A stretch of DNA of 64,000 nt, taken from assembly GCA_035308965.1 (NCBI GenBank), contig DATGFN010000043.1:62001-126000 (forward strand). Reading direction: 5' to 3'. Below the pieces are notes generated by a model that searched no databases, was not told where the DNA came from, and saw only the letters and a list, made by a program, of their open reading frames with translations. The position numbers and the translations under genes are program-made. Origin of the DNA: DASYXZ01 sp035308965 (GTDB taxonomy: Bacteria; Acidobacteriota; Terriglobia; UBA7540). Below are positions 35,415 through 43,928 of this stretch, piece by piece. Every line of letters begins with the position of its first letter. Position 1 is the first letter of the stretch.

Positions 35415-36374
35415 TTATGCCCACCACATCTCTTTCAACTTTTCCTTGATCACAATTCGGCCCAGGAATTCCGCCGCTTTGGTCAGGCCCTCGTCCACGG
35501 ACATCAAGCTGTCCTCGTGCTCAATGGAGAGCACATCGTCATAGCCCACCATTTCGAGGGTGGAAACCATATCGCACCAAAAATCGGCATCGTGCCCATA
35601 GCCGCAGGTGCGGAAAATGAACGAGCGGTTTTTCTCGTCACTATAAGGTTTGGTATCCAGCACGCCGTTCACTTTGTAATTCATTTCGTACATGCGAGTG
35701 TCTTTGGCGTGGACATGAAACACCGCATCGCCCAGGGCGCGAATGGCGGCGCAGGGATCGATGCCCTGCCAGAACATGTGGCTGGGATCGAAGTTGCAGC
35801 CGATGGCAGGCCCCGCCGCAGCGCGTAGCTTGAGCATGCTTTCCGGGTTATAGACCGAAAACCCCGGGTGCATTTCAATGGCCACCCGGACGCCATGGTC
35901 CTCGGAAAACTTGGCGCGCTTCTTCCAATAAGGAATAACTTTCTTTTCCCACTGCCATTTCAGGAGGTCGCCAAAATCGGGAGGCCATGGAGTGGGCGAC
36001 CAACTGGGAAACTTGGCGTTATCAGAATCGCCCGGACAACCGGAGAAATCGATAATGGTCGCTACGCCCAACTTTTCCGCCAGCAAAGTTGTCTTGCGGC
36101 TGACCTCCGCGTTCGCTTCGCCGAATTTCTTGTTGGGATGGAGAGCGTTCCCATGGCAACTGAGGGCGCTGATGGTGACGCCGTGGTCATCCAGCTTTTG
36201 CTTGAATTCTTTAATTTTGGCGGGCGCGCTCAGCCAGTCGAGCTTGACGTGCGGGTCGCCGGGATAGTTTCCCGTCCCCAGTTCCACGGTTCGAATTCCC
36301 AGAGGCTTGATTTTCTTGATCACCTCATCCAGGCTGAGCTTGGCGAATAGAGCGGTGAATAATCCTACTTTCAT
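35415..36374 (-). CDS. sugar phosphate isomerase/epimerase-like TIM barrel (319 aa)
   Basis: Xylose-isomerase-like TIM barrel (AP endonuclease 2 superfamily). Strand-end metal/sugar contacts are visible in ISALSCHGNALHP, VAIEMHPGFSVYN, IGCNFDPSHMFWQG, VFHVHAKDTRM and LSIEHEDSLM, giving the typical His/Glu/Asp set. AAGGAG lies seven nt before the ATG. Close to the Gfo/Idh/MocA gene on the same strand. Probably an isomerase or dehydratase acting on a sugar or inositol derivative. Confidence 0.88.
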   Translation of the reverse strand: MKVGLFTALFAKLSLDEVIKKIKPLGIRTVELGTGNYPGDPHVKLDWLSAPAKIKEFKQKLDDHGVTISALSCHGNALHPNKKFGEANAEVSRKTTLLAEKLGVATIIDFSGCPGDSDNAKFPSWSPTPWPPDFGDLLKWQWEKKVIPYWKKRAKFSEDHGVRVAIEMHPGFSVYNPESMLKLRAAAGPAIGCNFDPSHMFWQGIDPCAAIRALGDAVFHVHAKDTRMYEMNYKVNGVLDTKPYSDEKNRSFIFRTCGYGHDADFWCDMVSTLEMVGYDDVLSIEHEDSLMSVDEGLTKAAEFLGRIVIKEKLKEMWWA

Positions 36375-36658
36375 GGATCAACTCCTTAAGGGCGCGCGGG
36401 GGGAGCGAGGACGGTCCCAAATGACCGGTCCGGTTGCCATCCCTGCGGTCGCCAGGATAGACCGCGAATTGCCGCGGAAGAGGGTAAATCTATAGGGGGC
36501 GTGGGATTAGGTCAACTGAAAAATGGAAGGACCGTGAGCGGATTTCCCGCTGGCCGCTCGGAGTGTGGGAGGGCACGCTACTTCACGAGTCGATTTCATC
36601 ATGGCGATAAGAGTTGAAACATGTGCAGGGTAGGCGTAAGGTGTCCGGAGAGAAAGAA
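36375..36658. other. divergent intergenic region between two TIM-barrel genes
   Basis: 284 bp; no gene and no repeat recognised. It must hold promoters for both directions. Confidence 0.4.
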
Positions 36659-37636
36659 ATGAACACGAACAGATTCACGCGCCGACGTTTTATGGCGGCC
36701 ACCGGAGCGGGTATGGCGGCGCTCGCGCCTCGGGGAACCTCTCCCGCGGACAATTCCCTGCCTGAGGGTCTTCCGCCGCGCAAGTTTTACACCGTCTTGA
36801 GCCTGGGAAGGCTGGGCCTTCACGGCACTTTCGATCAGTCCATTACGCTGGCCGCAAAACATGGATTCGAAGGTATAGACCCCGACGCGGGACTTTTCGC
36901 GCGCCTCTCCGACGACGACTTAAAGAGATTGATGGACGACCTGAAAACCAAGAACATCAAACTGGGCGTAGCGGGACTGCCGGTGGAATTCCGTCGCAGC
37001 GAGTCCGAATTTAGTGACGGCCTGGCGAAATTGCCTGACGCCGCCAAAGCGCTCCAGCGCGCGGGTGTGCGCCGGGTGAGCACCTGGGTGCTGCCGTGCA
37101 TTAATGAGCTTACGTATCTCCAAAACTTCCGCCAGCACGCCAGCCGGCTGCGCGCGTGCGCTCTGGTGCTCCACGATCACGGCCAGCAGCTTGGGCTTGA
37201 ATATTGCGCCCCGCGAACCTTTTGGCGCAGCCAGCGCCATTCTTTCATCCACACCATGAGTGAGATGAAGGAGCTTCAGATTGCGATTGGGACAGACAAC
37301 CTCGGCATACAACTCGACAGTTTTCACTGGTTCAATGCCGAAGAGACTCCGGAGGACATTGGAACCCTCCGGGGCAGCGACATCGTCACGGTGGATTTGA
37401 ATGACGCCCCCCGTGTGCCCCTCGACGAGCAGCACGACGGCTCGCGCGAGCTGCCCGCCGCCACGGGCGTGATTCCGGTGGCCGGATTTTTGGGAGCGCT
37501 GCTCCGCATCGGCTACGATGGGCCCATTGCCGCTGAACCGTTTAATAAAACGTTGTCGGCACTACCCCTCGATGAGGCTTGCGATCGAACCGCTTTGGCC
37601 ATCAGGAAAGCGTTTGCCGCAGCCGGCACCGCTTGA
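36659..37636 (+). CDS. Tat-exported sugar isomerase/epimerase-like TIM barrel (325 aa)
   Basis: Same superfamily as the divergent neighbour, but with a twin-arginine signal (TRRRFMAATGAGMAALAP, about 5-22). Barrel features: KHGFEGIDPDAG, LGLEYCAPRTFW, LGIQLDSFHWF, VTVDLNDAPRV and GYDGPIAAEPFN near the C-terminus. Start at ATG 36659 with GGAGAG seven nt upstream. Export via Tat suggests it folds with a metal cofactor in the cytoplasm. Substrate unknown. Confidence 0.87.
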   Translation: MNTNRFTRRRFMAATGAGMAALAPRGTSPADNSLPEGLPPRKFYTVLSLGRLGLHGTFDQSITLAAKHGFEGIDPDAGLFARLSDDDLKRLMDDLKTKNIKLGVAGLPVEFRRSESEFSDGLAKLPDAAKALQRAGVRRVSTWVLPCINELTYLQNFRQHASRLRACALVLHDHGQQLGLEYCAPRTFWRSQRHSFIHTMSEMKELQIAIGTDNLGIQLDSFHWFNAEETPEDIGTLRGSDIVTVDLNDAPRVPLDEQHDGSRELPAATGVIPVAGFLGALLRIGYDGPIAAEPFNKTLSALPLDEACDRTALAIRKAFAAAGTA

Positions 37637-37700
37637 GGAATTTGTGGCAAGAAATGCATTTCATCTGGAGATTAAAATTGGGAGTGTGTAATATCCGGCC

Positions 37701-38165
37701 ATGATCAAACCACTTTTCGTAATGTTGGGCATTGTTGTAACCGCGTCCGCCGCCGATCTCCCCAGCAAGAAGTATCTGAACTTGGCCGCAATCAAGACCA
37801 TGGTAGCCGCCGCGGAAGCGGAAGCCGCCAGTCGAAACGTTCAAGTAACCCTGTGTGTGGTGGACGAAAACGGCAATCTACTCTTTTTGCAAAAAGCGGA
37901 TGGCGCCTCGCTCAACACCATCCAATTCGCCCAGAAGAAAGCGCGGCACGCCGCGTTTTATGGCAGTCCTTCGAAAAACGGCGCCGACGCGCTGAAAGAG
38001 GGCAAGACCGACGTGCTCGCTTTCCCCGACTTCTTCCCCAATCAGGGCGGTCTTCCCATCAAAGTGGATGGACGCACTATCGGAGGTATCGCGGCGAGCG
38101 GAGCCAAATCCGAAATTGATGAAGCGATTGCCCAGGCGGGCATTGACGCGTTATTCAAAAAGTGA
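37701..38165 (+). CDS. GlcG/HbpS-like heme-binding-family protein (154 aa)
   Basis: DUF336 domain covering most of the chain: LAAIKTMVAAAEAEAASRNV, VCVVDENGNLLFLQKADGA-like strand, QKKARHAAFYG, GGLPIKVDGRTIGGIAASGA. A short signal peptide (MIKPLFVMLGIVVTASAAD) indicates export. Members bind heme or act in corrinoid and glycolate loci; the role here is unclear. It follows the Tat-exported TIM barrel by 64 bp and may share its transcript. Confidence 0.87.
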   Translation: MIKPLFVMLGIVVTASAADLPSKKYLNLAAIKTMVAAAEAEAASRNVQVTLCVVDENGNLLFLQKADGASLNTIQFAQKKARHAAFYGSPSKNGADALKEGKTDVLAFPDFFPNQGGLPIKVDGRTIGGIAASGAKSEIDEAIAQAGIDALFKK

Positions 38166-38299
38166 GACTGGCATCCGCTGACCGATACCCCTGCAAGCCC
38201 CTTATCGAAACTCGACGCAAAAAGACGCCTTAAAAAACTTTTCCGTAAACTTAACCAAATCTGCCCGCCTCGCATCACACCCGAATATGGAGGTGTGAC

Positions 38300-38872
38300 A
38301 TGAAAAAGCTGCTTTCTGTTCTCATCATTATTCTTGCTATCCCTATTGCCGCTCCAGCCCAAATCATACCCAGGGCAACGTTGTTCGGAGGCTACACTTT
38401 GGTGCACAACCAGCAATCAACTGGCGGAGCGAGCTTCAATCTTAATGGTTGGGACGCCTCGGGGGAGATGAAGCCGGCATCATGGCTTGGACTGGTGGGC
38501 GATGTGAGCCAGCAGTATGGGAAGCCTTCCGGAGTTCAGGAGAAGCAAACTACGGTCTTGTTCGGACCGCAAGTGACCGTGCCCGGAATCAAGAACGTGA
38601 AGCCCTTTGCGCACATCATGGTGGGTGGCGTCCACGGCACTAACATGGTGACTCCGCTGGGTATCCTGTGCACGATCACCAACACAAATTGTTCGCAGTT
38701 CGGGATTAATACCGGCACTGCGTTCGCCACGGCAGTGGGCGGCGGTGTGGACCTTAAACTTGCAGGGCCGCTTTGGATTCGTCCTATCCAGGTGGATTAT
38801 CTGCACGCCAATCTCAATCCCGATCACCACACCCAAATTCGCATTGCCGCCGGGCTGGCGCTTCATTTCTGA
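38300..38872 (+). CDS. small outer-membrane beta-barrel protein (190 aa)
   Basis: Signal peptide (1-20, ending PAQ), then alternating strands ending in an aromatic residue (IRIAAGLALHF), typical of an OmpA-type or OmpW-like eight-strand barrel. Gly/aromatic patterns such as TLFGGYTLVHN and KPFAHIMVGGVHG support this. Two Cys in the CTITNTNC segment may form a disulfide in an outer loop. GGAGGT lies seven nt before the ATG. Function unknown. Confidence 0.82.
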   Translation: MKKLLSVLIIILAIPIAAPAQIIPRATLFGGYTLVHNQQSTGGASFNLNGWDASGEMKPASWLGLVGDVSQQYGKPSGVQEKQTTVLFGPQVTVPGIKNVKPFAHIMVGGVHGTNMVTPLGILCTITNTNCSQFGINTGTAFATAVGGGVDLKLAGPLWIRPIQVDYLHANLNPDHHTQIRIAAGLALHF

Positions 38873-39303
38873 CCGCGAGTCGATCTGGATTGATGGCATA
38901 TCCATCGTCAGGTAAGGTCCAGGTTTGAATGAAAAAAATACCCACTCATCTAGAAGTAATGTCTCAAAACCCTTAACCCGCGAGGTCATCCAACCAGCCT
39001 GTTTTCATGAGGTTAGTTCAAAGGCAACCATTCGGCAGCTGAGTTGCCTCACAAAACTGTGAGGCGCGGGCTTCAAGGTGGCGCCTGTTGTCGCCAGGTG
39101 TTTGACCAACGGTTGGCGCCATCAGACCGGCTGGCGCATGCATCCTCGAGCCCGGATCTGAGGAGGTCAAAAGACGCGAAAGCAGCAGGCTCAAGGGGGG
39201 TCTGCTCCAACCGCAAAGTGAGATTGAGGTTGATTGATTAAGATTGCGTGCTCCTGAAGATTTTTATATATGGTGGCTTTCATACCGCGCAAGGTAACGG
39301 AAA
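38873..39303. other. 431-bp intergenic region upstream of the mla operon
   Basis: No protein gene supported. The middle contains a run of hairpins (separate entry), followed by an AT-rich stretch (GATTTTTATATATGG at about 39258) about 40 bp before the mlaE start that could include a promoter. Confidence 0.45.
39045..39118 (+). ncRNA. candidate structured RNA or leader (hairpin run)
   Basis: Three consecutive hairpins: GCCTCACA-AAAC-TGTGAGGC (39045-39064), GGCGC...GCGCC (39063-39085) and CGCCA...TGGCG (39092-39118). Strand is a guess from the downstream mla operon. It does not match any riboswitch or housekeeping RNA that I know. Confidence 0.25.
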
Positions 39304-40167
39304 ATGGCGAACTATTTACCAATATTTGTCGTCGCCGGCCCCATTCTCGCCTGGCTTGCTTTTCGAAGCAGGGCAAAGGGTGGAGGGGACCCCGAAAGCG
39401 ATCCCAGGCGTATTTTGCGTTCCTTTCTTGAATGGTTTGGCGAGCTGGCCATTTTCTGCGGTCAATTAGTCCGAGCGTTCCTGACTCCCCCATACGAGGG
39501 GAGAGAATTCCTCCGACAATTAGATGAAGTGGGATCAAAATCCCTGCCGCTGATTGCGCTTGCGGGAGCGGCGACAGGCGTGGTGATGTCCCTCCAAACG
39601 CGGGACAGTCTGGTCCGATTCGGGGCCAAGGCAGTGATTCCCGCAGTCATCATTATGTCCATGATCCGGGAAACCGGCCCCATCATCACCGGACTGGTGT
39701 TGAGCGGGCGCGTGGGAGCCGGCATCGGGGCTGAATTAGGCGCGATGAAGGTGACCGAGCAAATCGACGCCATGGAAGTTTCTGCCGTCAATCCTTATAA
39801 ATTTCTTGTAGCCACCCGGGTGCTCGCATGCGCGCTGATGCTCCCCCTGCTGACGCTGGTGGCCAATTTCTGCGGCATCATGATGGGCTGGATATCCACA
39901 ACTCTCGCCGACCCGATTTCCTTGCGCTATTTTATGATCACCGGCTTCAAGGAAGTTGCCTTCAGCGATTTTGTGCCGCCTACTCTCAAGACGATTGTCT
40001 TCGGCGCAATTATAGGGGTGATTGGCTGCTTTCAAGGGATGCGGACCCGCGGCGGAACTGAAGGCGTGGGGCGATCGGCCACGAACGCGGTAGTGCTGGC
40101 CTCGCTGTTCGTCATTCTCGCCGATGTGATCTTGGTTCGGTTGATTCTTACATTTTTCCCTTATTAG
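39304..40167 (+). CDS. mlaE: MlaE/YrbE-family ABC permease (287 aa)
   Basis: Inner-membrane permease of the Mla phospholipid transport system. About five to six membrane segments; conserved MlaE core: PLIALAGAATGVVMSLQTRD, GPIITGLVLSGRVGAGIGAELG, MKVTEQIDAMEVSAVNPYKF, and the GCFQGMRTRGGTEGVGRSAT motif. First gene of a three-gene unit; mlaF starts 8 bp after its stop. Moves phospholipids between inner and outer membranes; direction in this organism is not deducible. Confidence 0.93.
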   Translation: MANYLPIFVVAGPILAWLAFRSRAKGGGDPESDPRRILRSFLEWFGELAIFCGQLVRAFLTPPYEGREFLRQLDEVGSKSLPLIALAGAATGVVMSLQTRDSLVRFGAKAVIPAVIIMSMIRETGPIITGLVLSGRVGAGIGAELGAMKVTEQIDAMEVSAVNPYKFLVATRVLACALMLPLLTLVANFCGIMMGWISTTLADPISLRYFMITGFKEVAFSDFVPPTLKTIVFGAIIGVIGCFQGMRTRGGTEGVGRSATNAVVLASLFVILADVILVRLILTFFPY

Positions 40168-40175
40168 GAATAGTC

Positions 40176-40931
40176 ATGGAATATGGAAAACCAGCTATCG
40201 ATGTGAGAAATTTGAGGAAGTCCTTCGCTGAGCAAATGGTTTTGAACGGAGTGGACTTGCAAGTCGCAGGCGGCGAGACCCTGGCTATTCTGGGCCGGAG
40301 CGGAATGGGGAAAAGCGTCTTTCTGAAGTTGCTGATTGGACTGCAAAAACCGGATTCCGGATCCATCCGGATTGGGGATCAGGAAATCACCAGTTTAGAT
40401 CTCGATCAACTGAACGTCATCAGGAAGAAGATCGGTTTTCTATTTCAACAAGCGGCGCTCTACGATTCGATGAGCATCGAAGAAAATGTGGCATTTCCAT
40501 TGAAGCGTCACGGCAAGCTCTCTCCCGCCGAATTAAAAGATCGGGTCAGCGACTTATTGTCGCGCGTGGATATGGCGCATCACCTGGCGAAAATGCCCTC
40601 GGAAATATCGGGGGGAATGCAAAAGCGCGTGGGATTGGCGCGGGCTCTGGCGCTCGATCCCGATATTCTGTTGCTCGATGAGCCGACGGCGGAACTCGAT
40701 CCCATCACTGCGGGGGAGATCGAGGACTTGATATTGAAGCTGCGCGAACAACGCTCCATGACCTCGGTGGTCGTGACCCACGACATTCACTGCGTACGCG
40801 CGATTTCCACCCGGTTGGCCCTTCTCCACGAGGGAAACATTCTGGCGGAAGGAACCCTTAAGGAGGTGCAGAGAAGCCCCAACCCGTTGGTGGGGCAATT
40901 CATCAAAGAGGAGGCCCTGCAAACCATATGA
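40176..40931 (+). CDS. mlaF: Mla ABC transporter ATP-binding protein
   Basis: ATPase subunit with Walker A GRSGMGKS, Q-loop LFQQAALYDSMSIEENVAFP (the MlaF-type sequence), signature SGGMQKRVGLARALAL, Walker B ILLLDEPTAELDP and H-loop VVTHD. 251 aa, standard length. It overlaps mlaD by four bases (ATGA), indicating coupled translation. Powers lipid transport with MlaE and MlaD. Confidence 0.95.
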   Translation: MEYGKPAIDVRNLRKSFAEQMVLNGVDLQVAGGETLAILGRSGMGKSVFLKLLIGLQKPDSGSIRIGDQEITSLDLDQLNVIRKKIGFLFQQAALYDSMSIEENVAFPLKRHGKLSPAELKDRVSDLLSRVDMAHHLAKMPSEISGGMQKRVGLARALALDPDILLLDEPTAELDPITAGEIEDLILKLREQRSMTSVVVTHDIHCVRAISTRLALLHEGNILAEGTLKEVQRSPNPLVGQFIKEEALQTI

Positions 40932-42016
40932 CAAGAACCGAACGACTGGGAATTCTAATTGTGGGCGGCCTGCTGATCTTTTGCGCCGGCATCTTCATGA
41001 TCGGAAACAGGCAATTTCTCTTTAGCTCCACCTATCGGCTAAAGGCGGATTTTGCAACTGTGGCGGGCCTCAATGGCGGTGCTGAAGTGCGTGTGGCAGG
41101 AATTCACAAGGGGACGGTGCGGCAGATTCAGCTCCCTACTCAACCGAATCAGAAAATAACCGTAATTATGGATCTGGAGAGCTCAACCCGCGACGTGGTA
41201 AAGCAGGATTCAGTCGCCTCCATCCAAACAGAGGGTCTGCTGGGCGATAAATATGTGGAAGTATCATTCGGATCCCCGCAATCGCCCAAAGTCAGCGATG
41301 GGGACACAATTCAAAGCGAGCCGACAACGGATATTGCCGACCTGATCAAAAAAACCAGCGCCATTCTGGATAGCAGCGAAACCACCATGAAAAACATGGA
41401 TGAAATTTCCTCTAAAATCGCCCATGGCAAAGGCTCAATGGGTGCGCTCGTCAATGACCGCAAACTCTACCAGGACCTCAGCGCCACCACGGCCAAGGCA
41501 AAGGAAGGCGCGACCGCTTTTGACGAAAACATGGAGGCCATCAAACACAACTTCCTGGTCCGTGGATTCTATAGAAAACGCGGATACAACGATTCCGCCG
41601 AATTGTCCAAGTACAATGTTCAGGATTTGCCCCAGGGTCAGATGCTTAAACAATTCTCCTTCGACGGGGCGCAGATTTTTGGCAAGCCGGATGCGACCAA
41701 ACTGAAAAACGGAAAATCCCTGGATCAAGCCGGTTCGTTCCTCGAACAGAACAAATTCGGCTCGGCGGTGGTGGTGGCACATGCCGCGATGACGGGCGAC
41801 ACGCAGAAAGATCTGGTGCAATCCCAGGCGCGGGCCATGCTGGTTCGAGATTACCTGGTGAACAAATTCAAGTTCGACGACACGCGGCTGAAAACCATGG
41901 GACGGGGAAAGACAGGTGAATCGGACCAGGGTGCGGCCGATAAGGTGGAAATCATCATCTACCCCGCTGGCGTGGAGTTTCCGGCAGCGAAAGCCGATAT
42001 GCGAGCCAGCCGATAG
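40928..42016 (+). CDS. mlaD: MlaD-like MCE protein with C-terminal OmpA-like domain (362 aa)
   Basis: N-terminal membrane anchor (about 8-26), then an MCE domain (about 35-125, FATVAGLNGGAEVRVAGIHKG, SVASIQTEGLLGDKYVEVSFG). A helical linker follows (about 135-195). The C-terminal ~120 residues resemble an OmpA/Pal peptidoglycan-associating fold: SLDQAGSFLEQNKFGSAVVV, QSQARAMLVRDYLVNKF, RLKTMGRGKTG and a final VEIIIYP strand. The canonical NxxLSxxRA arginine motif is only partly kept. E. coli MlaD is about 180 aa, so this is a domain fusion, perhaps tethering the ring to the cell wall. Third gene of the mla unit. Confidence 0.88.
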   Translation: MTRTERLGILIVGGLLIFCAGIFMIGNRQFLFSSTYRLKADFATVAGLNGGAEVRVAGIHKGTVRQIQLPTQPNQKITVIMDLESSTRDVVKQDSVASIQTEGLLGDKYVEVSFGSPQSPKVSDGDTIQSEPTTDIADLIKKTSAILDSSETTMKNMDEISSKIAHGKGSMGALVNDRKLYQDLSATTAKAKEGATAFDENMEAIKHNFLVRGFYRKRGYNDSAELSKYNVQDLPQGQMLKQFSFDGAQIFGKPDATKLKNGKSLDQAGSFLEQNKFGSAVVVAHAAMTGDTQKDLVQSQARAMLVRDYLVNKFKFDDTRLKTMGRGKTGESDQGAADKVEIIIYPAGVEFPAAKADMRASR

Positions 42017-42160
42017 ATCCGGGTAAGTTCCATTCGAGCCTGGCGCGAAATTTCGGGGGTCCAAACCCGACTGGACAATTGAATTCTGAGCTGGTCAGGG
42101 GTATTTTATTAGTTGGGCAGAAAGCCCAAATTTAAAATTCCGGATTATAAGGAGGCCCTT

Positions 42161-42871
42161 ATGTCACCTAAAGACACCAAACCAAGTATTGTATTCTGCC
42201 ATGGGATCTGGGCCGATGGCTCCTCATTTAGCAAGCTAATTCCGACGCTTCAGGCTGACGGGCACCAGGTGATCGCGGCGCAGTACGGGCTGGACAAGCA
42301 TGCCGATGACGTGGCGACGGTAAAGCGCACCCTGGGACGGGTCAGCAGTCCGGCGATCCTCGTGGGCCATTCGTATGGCGGCTCTGTAATTACCGCCGCA
42401 GGAATGGATGACCGTGTTGTCGGGCTGGTCTACATTGCGGCCCTCGCGCCTGACGCCAACGAGACATCGCAAAGCCAGCTCAGCCAGTTCCCGGTGACCG
42501 AAATTTTTTCGCACATCGAAGTCGCGGATGGGCGCGTTTGGATGAAGCCGGAGGGCGTCCGCTCGTTCGCGGGAGACCTGCCGGAAGCGGAGCAGAAGAT
42601 TGTCTGGGCAACCCATTACGCGCCGGACGCGGACTTATTCAATCAGAAAGTTGATGGCGTCGCGTGGAAGTCGAAGCCGGCCTGGTACATCGTAACCACG
42701 CAAGACCGGACCGTGCAGCCCGAGCACCAACGCTTTGTCGCCAAGCGGATGGGCGCCAAGGTGACCGAGATCCCGAGCAGCCACGTGCCCATGCTCTCCC
42801 ACCCCGACTTGGTGATCGATGTCATCCGTACCGCTGCAAAGGCGGTTCAGACGCGCGCCGCCGGAGCATAG
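42161..42871 (+). CDS. alpha/beta hydrolase, EstC/salicylate-esterase-like (236 aa)
   Basis: Small cytoplasmic alpha/beta hydrolase. N-terminal FCHGIWADGSSFSKLIPTL (oxyanion region), nucleophile in VGHSYGG, HVPMLSHPD as the catalytic His region near the C-terminus. Start at ATG 42161 chosen for AAGGAGG five nt upstream; the open frame runs 16 codons further. Substrate unknown; related proteins hydrolyse small esters. Confidence 0.88.
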   Translation: MSPKDTKPSIVFCHGIWADGSSFSKLIPTLQADGHQVIAAQYGLDKHADDVATVKRTLGRVSSPAILVGHSYGGSVITAAGMDDRVVGLVYIAALAPDANETSQSQLSQFPVTEIFSHIEVADGRVWMKPEGVRSFAGDLPEAEQKIVWATHYAPDADLFNQKVDGVAWKSKPAWYIVTTQDRTVQPEHQRFVAKRMGAKVTEIPSSHVPMLSHPDLVIDVIRTAAKAVQTRAAGA

Positions 42872-42898
42872 AAGCCGCAAACAACAACGTAAGAACCC

Positions 42899-42929
42899 GG
42901 GCCAGGTTGCCGACTGGCGAACTTGGCCC
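42899..42929. other. hairpin after the hydrolase gene
   Basis: GGGCCAGGTT / AACTTGGCCC, nine of ten pairs matched, 11-nt loop, no U-tract. Possible weak terminator or mRNA end structure. Confidence 0.4.
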
Positions 42930-43054
42930 GCTCGACTATCCTTCAACTCAAGAAAGCCGACCGACACCAGGCAGTTTTGGGATAGCGGAGCACGGCATTT
43001 ACTTCATGCAAGCGTTACCGCAGAAATGCGGATTCATCTAAAAGGGGGGACAAC

Positions 43055-43555
43055 ATGGCTAAGGTTACTTCTGACGAACAAGGGAAAACACCTGTTACCC
43101 GTGAGCGCCTGGCTGAACTCCTGAATGAGGATCTGTCGCGCGAATATCAGGCCATCATCGGCTATGTGGTTTATTCGCAGGTGTTAAAGGGCGCCGAATA
43201 CATGAACATCGCAGACCAACTTACCATCCACGCCAAGCAGGAACTTGACCACGCGTTGATTATCGCCCGGCAGATCGACTACCTGGGCGCGATGCCAACG
43301 GTTACGTCGAAGCCCGTCCAAACTTCGGAGAAAGCGAAGGACATGCTCCGTTTCGATTTGATCCACGAAGGTGAAACCATCCGCAATTATCGCGACCGTG
43401 TTCGGCAATGCGAGGAGTTGGGCGAGTTTGCTATGGCCGAACAGATTAGAGATATTTTGATCAATGAACAGGATCACCAAATCGACCTTGCCACCGCTCT
43501 CGGCGAGAACGTTCCTGTCATGGGAAATAGCAAGACTCGCGATACGGGCAAATAA
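43055..43555 (+). CDS. ferritin-like / bacterioferritin-family protein (166 aa)
   Basis: Four-helix ferritin fold. Di-iron ligand pattern visible: LNEDLSREYQAIIGYVVYSQ (Glu), IHAKQELDHALIIARQID (ExxxH), LIHEGETIRNYRDRV (Glu) and INEQDHQIDLATAL (ExxH). Start follows a GGGGGG purine run. Probably iron storage or oxidative-stress protection; the bacterioferritin heme Met is not clearly seen, so it may be a non-heme ferritin-like enzyme. Confidence 0.86.
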   Translation: MAKVTSDEQGKTPVTRERLAELLNEDLSREYQAIIGYVVYSQVLKGAEYMNIADQLTIHAKQELDHALIIARQIDYLGAMPTVTSKPVQTSEKAKDMLRFDLIHEGETIRNYRDRVRQCEELGEFAMAEQIRDILINEQDHQIDLATALGENVPVMGNSKTRDTGK

Positions 43556-43743
43556 TCGGCGCTAACCGCGGACCGGCTGGCGTTTTGATTTGAGCCTGGC
43601 ACTTGCTATGATGTAATTTCCGGCGCCCATGCTTTCTCGGACTGCCTTCACCGCTTCTAACCCGACGAATCGAGCGCAGGGCGGCCTTCTCTCTTGTCGC
43701 TCGCGATGTGATCAAACGCTCGGTCGTGGGTCAGTTTGGGGTG

Positions 43744-43815
43744 GTAGCGGCGAGTTGCGGGGACCCCAGTTCGTGCTTTGGGGCTCGCCATGTGGCGGCG
43801 TAAAGCCGCCTCTAC
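43744..43815. repeat. GTAG...CTAC-bounded palindromic element
   Basis: Starts GTAGCGGCGAG, contains GGGGACCCCAG and TTGGGGCTCGCC, and ends with the minus-strand REP-like unit GTAGAGGCGGCTTTACGCCG (43794-43815 region). The GGGGACCCCAG...GGGGCTC core is also found at 33652-33682. Confidence 0.6.
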
Positions 43816-43849
43816 GTCAGACTATCCCACTACCAAACGCTCACCTTGA

Positions 43850-43878
43850 TTGACACTGAGATTCGTTTCCTGTAGGCT
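43850..43878 (+). promoter_or_regulatory. possible sigma-70-type promoter
   Basis: TTGACA at 43850-43855, 17-nt spacer, TAGGCT at 43873-43878. About 50 bp before the TPR gene start. The -35 is perfect, the -10 only half matches. Confidence 0.4.
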
Positions 43879-43928
43879 CCTAATTATCGAAAAAGGTATA
43901 CTCTTTTTATGGGGGAATAAGAGCTTTT

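Larger units (their letters stand above)
43556..43928. other. 373-bp intergenic region
   Basis: Contains the GTAG/CTAC palindrome region (43744-43815) and a likely promoter for the TPR gene. No gene supported. Confidence 0.5.
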
